Shown here: positions 57,635 through 64,000 of the stretch, piece by piece
How positions within the stretch are numbered: position 1 is the stretch's first letter
How the letters are laid out: each line of letters opens with the position of its first letter
From: an uncultured Oscillospiraceae bacterium
Lineage (GTDB): Bacteria > Bacillota > Clostridia > Oscillospirales > Acutalibacteraceae
DNA: 64,000 bases
NCBI GenBank assembly: GCA_900555015.1
Contig: USJL01000002.1
Span: 1 to 64,000 of the forward strand
Direction: 5' to 3'
Notes under the pieces: model-generated
Database searches by the model: none
What the model was told of the DNA's origin: nothing
What the model saw: only the letters and a program-made list of their open reading frames with translations
Made by a program: the position numbers and the translations under genes

Positions 57635-59140
57635 TTATTTTTCAATTTCTTCAAGCATATCTTTGTACTTTGTTGCAAGTACACTTTTTTCTTTGCTTGT
57701 TTGAACCATTTTGTTAACAGCCGCAGTTGTTTTAATTACCGGTGCAATAGTTCCGGCACCAGCCACACAACCGCCGGGGCAAGCCATACCTTCAAGAAGG
57801 TAGCCGTTGTATTTGCCTGCTTTTGCAAGTTGCAGCATTTTTTTGCAGTCTTGCAATCCTTCTGCACGCATTGTTAATACTTGGCGTTCCGGGTCAATTA
57901 CTTTAATTGCGTTTTCAACTGCTTTGGCTACGCCGCCGCTTACTGCAAATCCGTTGCCGTCGCCGCTTGCTTCGTAGAAAGATTCGTCTTCTTCACATTT
58001 TGAAATATCAATATTTTTTGCTTCAAGAATGGATGCAAATTCTTCAAATGTTAAAACAAAGTCCACATCACTTCTTATTGTGCGGCGGCTTGCTTCAAGT
58101 TTTTTAGCTGCGCACGGACCAACAAAAACAACCTTGCAATCAGGGTGTTGCTTTTTGATTAATCTGCCTGTTAATACCATTGGTGTTAATGCCATTGATA
58201 TGTACGGCGCAAAGTCAGGGAAAAGTTTTTTTGCCATAACGGACCAAGCCGGGCAGCATGATGTTGCCATAAACGGTTGTTTTGCAGGCACTTCTTCCAT
58301 AAAGTCGTTTGCTTCCTGAATAGTGCAAAGGTCTGCACCTATTGCAACTTCAACTACATCCGTGAAGCCTAATTCTTTAAATGCCGTTCTGATTTGACCG
58401 GCTGATACATTGCCGAATTGACCTGCAAATGCCGGAGCTATTGCCGCATAAACAGGTGTGTCGCTTTTAACAGCTGTAATTGTTTGGAAAATTTGGCTTT
58501 TATCAATAATAGCGGAAAACGGGCAGTTAACAAGGCACATACCGCATGAAACGCACTTGTCATGGTCAATGGTTGCTCTGCCGTATTCGTCTGATGAAAT
58601 GGCGTTCATTCCGCAAACTTTTGCGCAAGGGCGCTCTTGTTTAATAATTGCATTGTATGAGCAGGCTCTAATGCACATGCCGCACTTAACGCATTTTTCC
58701 TCATCAATGTGTGATTTGCCGTTTACTATTGAAACTGCGCCTTTTGGGCAAACTTCAACACACGGGTGTTCAAGGCAGTTTTGGCAGCCGTTTGTAACAA
58801 AAACTCTGTTTTCAGGGCATTTGTTGCAGGCAAATTTAATAATGTCAATAAGCGGTGCTTCATAGTATTTTTCGTCAATAATACTTTCGTCAATACCGTC
58901 GCAAATAGAAGAAAAGTCGTCAAATTTTCTTAAAGAAAGTCCCATTGTGGCACGCAGTCTTTCGCCAACAACGGCTCTTTCAATAAAAACGCTTTCTCTG
59001 TATTTGGCAATTTCGCCGGGAATTATTTTGTATGGAATGTTTTCAAATTTTTTAGGGTCCCAACCTTCATATGCAAGTTTTGCAACTTCTGTGAAAATTT
59101 GTTGTCTGATTCGTGACTTGGATGTTTCTATTCCACGCAT
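57635..59140 (-). CDS. Monomeric [FeFe] hydrogenase, group B-like
   Basis: A 501-residue hydrogenase that couples ferredoxin to H2 in the cytoplasm. The H-cluster motifs are TSCCPAW (293-299), GPCAAKK (341-347) and EGMACPGGCVAG (450-461), with Cys295, 343, 454 and 458 as expected ligands. The second motif lacks the Met of the usual MPC, as in group B enzymes. The N-terminal part has three to four [4Fe-4S] sets (Cys119-131, Cys150-160 with Cys206, Cys172-176, Cys196-202). The start is the ATG after AAAGGA; an earlier ATG adds 13 residues. No maturase gene is in the window. Confidence 0.9.
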   Translation of the reverse strand: MRGIETSKSRIRQQIFTEVAKLAYEGWDPKKFENIPYKIIPGEIAKYRESVFIERAVVGERLRATMGLSLRKFDDFSSICDGIDESIIDEKYYEAPLIDIIKFACNKCPENRVFVTNGCQNCLEHPCVEVCPKGAVSIVNGKSHIDEEKCVKCGMCIRACSYNAIIKQERPCAKVCGMNAISSDEYGRATIDHDKCVSCGMCLVNCPFSAIIDKSQIFQTITAVKSDTPVYAAIAPAFAGQFGNVSAGQIRTAFKELGFTDVVEVAIGADLCTIQEANDFMEEVPAKQPFMATSCCPAWSVMAKKLFPDFAPYISMALTPMVLTGRLIKKQHPDCKVVFVGPCAAKKLEASRRTIRSDVDFVLTFEEFASILEAKNIDISKCEEDESFYEASGDGNGFAVSGGVAKAVENAIKVIDPERQVLTMRAEGLQDCKKMLQLAKAGKYNGYLLEGMACPGGCVAGAGTIAPVIKTTAAVNKMVQTSKEKSVLATKYKDMLEEIEK

Positions 59141-59169
59141 TTGTGTTATTCCTTTCATATTTTTTGTAT

Positions 59170-59198
59170 ATAATATCATTTTATATTGCTTAAATCAA
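59170..59198 (-). promoter_or_regulatory. Promoter of the hydrogenase gene
   Basis: TTGATT, 17 bases, TATTAT on the minus strand. Confidence 0.68.
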
Positions 59199-59266
59199 TG
59201 AAAAAAAGCAAAATATTGTCTTTTTTTTAACAATCAAATAATGTATAATTGTTGTGAGGTGAAAAT

Positions 59267-60244
59267 ATGGAACCCAAAATCTCAACTTTAGACAGTTTAA
59301 GCAAAGCTTTGGAGCATGAACTTGATTTTAATTTCAGTATTAACGAGCAGAAAATAGAAACAGTTAACGATTTTAATAAGTATCTTAAAGAACCGTTTTA
59401 TAATCAGGGTAAAAGAACGTTTTACAGGGGTGAAAGAATTAATTCGCCTTACCGCCGTTTAATTCCCACAATGCTTCGTGACGAAAAAGAAATTTTTACG
59501 GCAAATGAATCGGTAGTAAATATTGATTATGATTTTTTGCTTAATTATTACCGTTCACGTGGTGTTTATTTGGATTTTTACAGGTATGTTTTCGGCAAAG
59601 CGTCAAAATACAGAATGTTTGAAATATGTTCTTTTTCTCAGCATTATCTTGATAAATCACCGTTTATTGATTTTACAAAATCATTGTTTGTTGCAATGTC
59701 TTTTGCTTTAAAGGGCAGAAAAACATTTGAAGACGATATTGTTATTTATGCCGTTGAAATAGACGATGAGGAAAATTATACAAACGATATTGTAACTGCC
59801 GAATGCTGGATGCACGATTATAAGGTAACCGTGTTTAATACGCCCGATAAAATTATGAAGCAGGCAATAGAAAGTATAAATCCGTTTAAACGCAGTGAAT
59901 TTATGGATACTGTGGAGGAACGGGCAAAGGGAAGTTCGCCAACGGCTAAGTTTATAGACATTCCTACAAATGATTTAATTAAGTTTCAACAGGGAGTGTT
60001 TTTGCTTCTTACCGATTATACAATGTTTTATAATTCTTATTTAACAAAAAGCATAAGAGAAAATTTTCATCTTGTAAAATATGTTATCAGTCGTGATATT
60101 TGCCCCGAACTTTTAAAAATCATTGCCGACGAGGCACCTTGGTATCAGTATGATTGTTTGCTTGATATAAATAAGGCAATTAAAAAAGTTACCGAAACAG
60201 ATAATCATTACAGAATTTTAAAAGAAAGATTAAAAAGCAAGTAA
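59267..60244 (+). CDS. FRG-domain protein
   Basis: A 325-residue protein with the FRG domain, named for its conserved Phe-Arg-Gly. Seen here: FYRGE at 52-56, YRRLIPTMLR after it, FSQHYL with His126, and FIDFTKSLFVAMSFA (133-147). Family members are uncharacterised; some lie in phage-defence or toxin-like settings and resemble ADP-ribosyltransferase folds in outline. GAGGTG precedes the ATG and a TATAAT lies 18 bases before that, without a clear -35. It is a lone gene between the hydrogenase and nadBC. Confidence 0.85.
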   Translation: MEPKISTLDSLSKALEHELDFNFSINEQKIETVNDFNKYLKEPFYNQGKRTFYRGERINSPYRRLIPTMLRDEKEIFTANESVVNIDYDFLLNYYRSRGVYLDFYRYVFGKASKYRMFEICSFSQHYLDKSPFIDFTKSLFVAMSFALKGRKTFEDDIVIYAVEIDDEENYTNDIVTAECWMHDYKVTVFNTPDKIMKQAIESINPFKRSEFMDTVEERAKGSSPTAKFIDIPTNDLIKFQQGVFLLLTDYTMFYNSYLTKSIRENFHLVKYVISRDICPELLKIIADEAPWYQYDCLLDINKAIKKVTETDNHYRILKERLKSK

Positions 60245-60273
60245 AATTAAATTTCAATCTTACATATAAAATT

Positions 60274-60315
60274 AAGGCACAACCTACGGATTTTTTCGCA
60301 AGTTGTGCCTTTTCA
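60274..60315. terminator. Terminator after the FRG gene
   Basis: AAGGCACAAC pairs with GTTGTGCCTT followed by TTC on the plus strand; it also faces the convergent nadC end. Confidence 0.78.
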
Positions 60316-60364
60316 TTTATAAATTTACAGGCGGTTTTATTGCTTATTTCAATAAAATCGGCAA

Positions 60365-61204
60365 TTATTCAATAGGTTTAAGGTTTTTAAGGCTTATGTC
60401 CATAATCGGCGCAGAATGTGTTAATGCACCGCAGGAAACAAAATCAACGCCTATTTCTGCAATTTCTTTTAATCTCTCTTTAGTAACATTGCCGGAACAT
60501 TCAGTCTCTGCCTTGTCGCCGATTAATTCAACCGCTTTTTTCATGGTTTCATTATCCATATTATCAAGCATAATGATGTCTGCACCTGCTTCAACGGCTT
60601 CTTTAACCTGCTCCAATGTTTCCGTTTCAATTTCAATTTTTCTGACAAACGGGGCATAGTCCTTTGCCATTTTAATTGCTTTTGTAACGGAACCGGCTGC
60701 GCCTATGTGGTTATCTTTAAGAAGCACACCGTCGGAAAGATTGTATCTGTGGTTTTTTCCGCCGCCAACGGTTACTGCGTATTTTTCAAACGGGCGCATA
60801 TTAGGTGTGGTTTTTCTTGTGTCAAGCAAAACTGTTTTGTAGCCTTTAAGTGCGTCTGCGTATTCTTTTGTAATTGTGGCAATGCCGCTCATTCTTTGTA
60901 AATAGTTAAGTCCTGTTCTTTCGCCTGAAAGTAAAGCCTTAACATCGCCGTAAATAACGCCTATAAGCTGACCTTTTTTAACAAAATCGCCGTCTTTAAC
61001 ATCTGTTTCAAAGTGGGAATTTTCATCAAGAAGTTTAAATGTTCTTTCAAATATTCCAAGTCCGCAAATAATGCCGTCTTGTTTACAAATAAGGTCGGCT
61101 TTTCCGTTTTTGTCCTCAGGCATAACGGCGTTTGTGGAAACATCTTCGCTTGTAATATCTTCTTTTAAAGTGTTGATAATGTATTCATCAACGTTAATTT
61201 TCAT
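60365..61204 (-). CDS. nadC: Nicotinate-nucleotide pyrophosphorylase (quinolinate phosphoribosyltransferase)
   Basis: A 279-residue NadC that turns quinolinate and PRPP into nicotinate mononucleotide in NAD synthesis. Family marks are EDITSEDVSTNAV near the start, LSGERTGLNYLQRMSGIAT, DTRKTTPNMRPFEKYAV, GGGKNHRYNLSDGVLLKDNH and EIETETLEQVKEAVEAGADI. The ATG at 61204 gives the standard N-terminus and overlaps the nadB end by 11 bases, so translation is coupled. An ATG six codons upstream is an alternative. Confidence 0.93.
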   Translation of the reverse strand: MKINVDEYIINTLKEDITSEDVSTNAVMPEDKNGKADLICKQDGIICGLGIFERTFKLLDENSHFETDVKDGDFVKKGQLIGVIYGDVKALLSGERTGLNYLQRMSGIATITKEYADALKGYKTVLLDTRKTTPNMRPFEKYAVTVGGGKNHRYNLSDGVLLKDNHIGAAGSVTKAIKMAKDYAPFVRKIEIETETLEQVKEAVEAGADIIMLDNMDNETMKKAVELIGDKAETECSGNVTKERLKEIAEIGVDFVSCGALTHSAPIMDISLKNLKPIE

Positions 61205-62519
61205 TGTTACACCATTTATCATAAAAGGCTTTGTCCTTTCTTTTGATTTCGTTCATAATCATATTTTTAAACTCTTTTTCACGCTGTTCTTTTTCAGGGT
61301 AAGCGCTTAAATCGGTTTCAGGCACATGGCTTAAATCGTGGGGTGCGTCGCTTTTAATTAAATCTGCGGCACGCTTTGAAAAAACAAGACTTTCCAAAAG
61401 GCTGTTTGAAGCCAGTCTGTTTTTGCCGTGTACACCGTTGCATGCTGTTTCGCCAACTGCATAAAGATGTTTCATTGATGTTTCGCCGTTTATGTTTGTT
61501 TTAACGCCGCCCATCATATAGTGCTGACCGGGTGTAACGGGCACCTTGTCTTTTGTAATGTCATATCCTTCTTCCATGCAAGCTTCAAAAATGTTCGGAA
61601 AACGTTTTTTTGCTTCTTCGCTTGTCATGTTGGGTAGTGTAATGTAAACATGGTCGGTGCCGAATTTTTCCATTTCCTCGCAAATTGCCTGTGTAACAAC
61701 ATCTCTCGGCTGTAATTCGTCTGTAAATCTTTCGCCGTTTTCGTTAAGAAGTATTGCACCTTCGCCTCTAACGCTTTCGCTTATAAGAAAACGCCTGCCG
61801 CTTTTTTTGCTGTAAAGCGTTGTTGGGTGAATTTGAATGTAGTTAATGTTTTGAAGTTCAATGCCGTGTTTAAGGGCAAGGGCAAATGCATCTCCCGTAA
61901 TGTGGGGGAAGTTTGTGGAATTGTGAAATAATCCGCCGATTCCGCCGGTGGCAAGAATTGTGTTTTCTGCAATGATTGTTGATTTAAATCCAAATTCGTC
62001 TTCGCAAACAATGCCAAAGCAGTCGTTATCTTTTTCAACAATGTCAATCATTGTGGTTTTTGTAACAAATGTTATGTTTTCTTTTTCTTTTGCTATTGAA
62101 AGCAAAGTGGCTGTAATTTCCTTACCCGTTTCGTCTTTATGGTGCAAAATCCTGTTTCTTCTGTGGGCACCTTCACGGGTGTAATCAAAATCACCGTCTG
62201 TATCAGTGTCAAATTTAACACCTAAGTCAACAAGTGTTCCGATAACGTCCGGTGATGATTCAATCATAACCCTAACGCTTTCAGGGTTGTTTTCGTAATG
62301 ACCTGCTTTCATCGTGTCTTCAAAATAGCAGTCAAAATCATTTATGTCTTTTAAAACACAAACACCGCCTTGGGCAAGGTAAGAATCACACTCGTCCAGG
62401 TCTTCTTTTGTAATAACAAGCACATCTTTTTCTTTCGGCAGGCAAAGTGCGGCAAATACGCCTGCAACACCGCTGCCTACAATAACAACATCTGTTTTAA
62501 TACAATTTTTATTTTCCAT
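61194..62519 (-). CDS. nadB: L-aspartate oxidase
   Basis: A 441-residue FAD enzyme that makes iminoaspartate for NAD synthesis. Seen are the N-terminal VVIVGSGVAGVFAA, SYLAQGGVCVLKD, the active-site TREGAHRRNRILHHKDETGK, ATGGIGGLFHNSTNFPHITG, ESVRGEGAILLNENGERF and GQHYMMGGVKTNINGET with ASNSLLESLVF at the end. It is about 80-100 residues shorter than typical NadB because the C-terminal helical domain is reduced. It overlaps nadC, but nadA (quinolinate synthase) is not in the window. Confidence 0.93.
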   Translation of the reverse strand: MENKNCIKTDVVIVGSGVAGVFAALCLPKEKDVLVITKEDLDECDSYLAQGGVCVLKDINDFDCYFEDTMKAGHYENNPESVRVMIESSPDVIGTLVDLGVKFDTDTDGDFDYTREGAHRRNRILHHKDETGKEITATLLSIAKEKENITFVTKTTMIDIVEKDNDCFGIVCEDEFGFKSTIIAENTILATGGIGGLFHNSTNFPHITGDAFALALKHGIELQNINYIQIHPTTLYSKKSGRRFLISESVRGEGAILLNENGERFTDELQPRDVVTQAICEEMEKFGTDHVYITLPNMTSEEAKKRFPNIFEACMEEGYDITKDKVPVTPGQHYMMGGVKTNINGETSMKHLYAVGETACNGVHGKNRLASNSLLESLVFSKRAADLIKSDAPHDLSHVPETDLSAYPEKEQREKEFKNMIMNEIKRKDKAFYDKWCNNEN

Positions 62520-62605
62520 AATATTCAGCCGATTTTCATCCTGTATTTTTATTTGAAACCGCCTGCTTGCAAAAAGCTTTATTCGGCGTGTTCCTTTTTG
62601 TTTTT

Positions 62606-62656
62606 AGTATTTGGATATACTTATTTTAATATATAATTATTTTTACTCTCTGTCAA
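62606..62656 (-). promoter_or_regulatory. Promoter of nadBC with a downstream dyad
   Basis: TTGACA, 17 bases, TATATT on the minus strand (62628-62656). AGTAT-TTGGAT-ATACT at 62606-62621 lies just past the -10 element and could bind a repressor of NAD synthesis; whether this is a NiaR site cannot be judged by eye. Confidence 0.6.
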
Positions 62657-62704
62657 GGAATTTTAAATTTATTGTTTGGATATTTAGATAATATTTTATT
62701 TTTG

Positions 62705-62733
62705 TTGACTTATTATGTTAACATTGATATTAT
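62705..62733 (+). promoter_or_regulatory. Promoter of the HAD-GPH operon
   Basis: TTGACT, 17 bases, TATTAT, with a leader of about 88 bases. The region 62520-62826 otherwise holds only the nadBC control region and AT-rich sequence. Confidence 0.62.
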
Positions 62734-62826
62734 AAAATTAGGTTAAATTTTACTATTTTAATTAATTTTGACATTAAGTTTATATGTTTTTGTTTTTACG
62801 GTATTAAAGTATAACGGGTTTTTGAA

Positions 62827-63399
62827 ATGAATGTAAATGTTTATGATTTTGACAATACGATTTATGACGGCGAAACATTGGTGGATTTTATTTTGTATTA
62901 TGTTCGCCGAGACCCTAAAATTTGGAAATATATTCCAAAGCTTATTGTTATTGCAATAAAAGACGGGTTGCACCTTTTTACTGTTGAGGAGGCAATTAAT
63001 GCATATGCCTCTTTTTTGGAAGGTTATTATGTAAATTTGGGTGATGTCAGCACAAATGTGGTTGATTTTTGGAATAAAAATCAAAAGAAAATAAAGCCTT
63101 GGTATAAGCAGGTGCAAAAGGAAAGCGATATAATTGTTTCCGGGTCAACCGATTTTATATTGGATGAAATAATGCACCGTATGGGTATTAAAAATTATGT
63201 AGGTTCAAGCATAGATAAGAAAACGGGCAAGTTTAAACGCCTTTGTTTTCTTGAAAATAAGGTTAAAATTTTTAACGAGCTTTATCCAAACGCTCATATT
63301 GAAAATTTTTATACCGATTCTATGAATGATAAAGCTATGATGGATATTGCCGATAACGTTTACTTTGTTAAGAAAAACAAAATAACAAAAATCAAATAG
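62827..63399 (+). CDS. HAD-superfamily phosphatase (HAD-IB type)
   Basis: A 190-residue hydrolase of the subclass IB group. The catalytic Asp motif is VYDFDNTIYDGET near residues 5-17, followed by a helical cap, the second motif IIVSGSTDFILDEI and the metal-site FYTDSMNDKAMMDIA. Relatives dephosphorylate phosphoserine or small lipid and sugar phosphates. The substrate is unknown. The ribosome binding site is weak (GGG). It lies 30 bases before a GPH transporter gene on the same strand, which suggests a link to imported sugar phosphates or glycosides. Confidence 0.88.
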   Translation: MNVNVYDFDNTIYDGETLVDFILYYVRRDPKIWKYIPKLIVIAIKDGLHLFTVEEAINAYASFLEGYYVNLGDVSTNVVDFWNKNQKKIKPWYKQVQKESDIIVSGSTDFILDEIMHRMGIKNYVGSSIDKKTGKFKRLCFLENKVKIFNELYPNAHIENFYTDSMNDKAMMDIADNVYFVKKNKITKIK

Positions 63400-63429
63400 C
63401 CGAAAGGTATTAAGGAAAGAGGATTTTAA

Positions 63430-64000
63430 ATGGGGAAAGTCAAAAATTTTTTAGACAGTAAAATCGTTAAAACAGATGTTGGCGAGGAAACGTATTTAAC
63501 TTGGCGTGAAACATTGTCTTATGCTTTGGGCAGAGGCGCTCAAGGTATGAATACTTCAATGACAAGTTCAAAGTATGTAAATTACTTTTTAACAAACGTT
63601 TTGTTTAAAAAGTTAAAAAATCCTATGGGTACGGCCTCAACAATCAGGCTGTTTTGCGGTATTTTTGATGCCATAAACGACCCTATTATGGGCATTATTG
63701 TTGACAGAACAAGAACAAAGGACGGTCAAATGCGCCCCTATATTAAATGGGCTCCGATTTTTGTTTCAATAGTAATGATTTTGTTCTTCGTGGGCAGTGC
63801 AGACGCCTCGCCTGTGTTTAACATTATATATACAACGTTACTGTTTGTAGGTCTTGACGTTACATATACCGCTTTTGATATTCCAATGGGTGCTTTGGCG
63901 TTTTCCATTACGCCAAACGGAATAGAAAGAACAAAACTTTTCGGCGTAAGTTCAATTATCCGTTCTGTTGCGGGTGCTCTTCCTCAGGTGTTTGTTGCAG
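63430..64000 (+). CDS. GPH-family transporter (copy 3), cut by the window edge
   Basis: About 190 N-terminal residues of a GPH/MFS symporter, opening MGKVKNFLDSKIVKTDVG. The loop motif DAINDPIMGIIVDRTRTKDG followed by QMRPYIKW is the family hallmark and TAFDIPMGALAFSITPNG marks the next helix pair. GAAAGAGGA lies before the ATG. It is the third GPH transporter here, and is likely co-transcribed with the HAD phosphatase gene. The C-terminal two thirds are outside the window. Confidence 0.9.
   Translation, partial: MGKVKNFLDSKIVKTDVGEETYLTWRETLSYALGRGAQGMNTSMTSSKYVNYFLTNVLFKKLKNPMGTASTIRLFCGIFDAINDPIMGIIVDRTRTKDGQMRPYIKWAPIFVSIVMILFFVGSADASPVFNIIYTTLLFVGLDVTYTAFDIPMGALAFSITPNGIERTKLFGVSSIIRSVAGALPQVFVA

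Noticed and set aside
1..64000. tRNA, rRNA, CRISPR arrays and insertion sequences
   Set aside because: No cloverleaf with a T-loop consensus outside coding sequence, no regular spaced repeats and no transposase frame were seen.

Overview
The window reads as chromosomal DNA of an AT-rich, anaerobic, spore-forming Firmicute of the class Clostridia, probably a gut or rumen organism. Supporting genes are a full-length SpoVT, RNase Y, a T-box-controlled threonyl-tRNA synthetase, the electron-bifurcating NfnAB pair, a group B-like [FeFe] hydrogenase, and three GPH-type sugar symporters alongside GH16, GH31, GH36 and GH95 enzymes. I found no tRNA, rRNA, CRISPR array, transposase or integrase.

Layout. 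1-940: a truncated membrane-anchored protein gene, divergent from an Xre regulator with two AGTATACT boxes between them. 890-1472: a hairpin-rich gap with an orphan promoter. 1473-5171: spoVT, a PHP-family hydrolase and nfnAB. 5211-24336 (minus): a 17-gene Wzx/Wzy-dependent capsule or exopolysaccharide operon. It starts from a strong promoter at 24398-24426 and runs Wzz-like protein, tyrosine kinase, initiating sugar-phosphate transferase, glycosyltransferases, two acyltransferases, a radical SAM protein, two pyruvyl-transferase/FrhB-like pairs, a DUF6625-type protein, the polymerase, and finally the flippase, whose stop codon lies inside the terminator. 24500-34224: a Dabb protein, rny, T-box-thrS, yhaM-prmA, a PASTA pseudokinase and an AGCS symporter.

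34487-49996: a glycan-use region with GPH symporter-carboxylesterase-GH31, two small membrane proteins, GH16-GH36, a nucleotidyltransferase-like gene with GH95, an amidohydrolase and a Tam-like methyltransferase. Two of its promoters share a TTGTGCAA element near the transcription start, suggesting one regulator. 50098-52053: a GPH transporter with a long coiled-coil tail. 52192-54007: a DUF4417 gene whose C-terminal module has its own ribosome binding site, a small paralogue of that module, and a decayed DUF4417 fragment; this is the most unusual locus here. 54131-62519: EamA transporter, alr-proX, TetR regulator, [FeFe] hydrogenase, FRG-domain protein and nadBC. 62827-64000: a HAD phosphatase and the start of a third GPH transporter, cut by the window edge.

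How the genes work together. The minus-strand 19 kb operon builds, modifies and exports a surface polysaccharide. The 34-50 kb genes take apart a branched, probably fucosylated and galactosylated or xylosylated glycan, and import the products. NfnAB and the hydrogenase balance ferredoxin, NAD(P)H and H2 in fermentation. No function in this answer was confirmed by a database search; family calls rest on recognised motifs, length and context.
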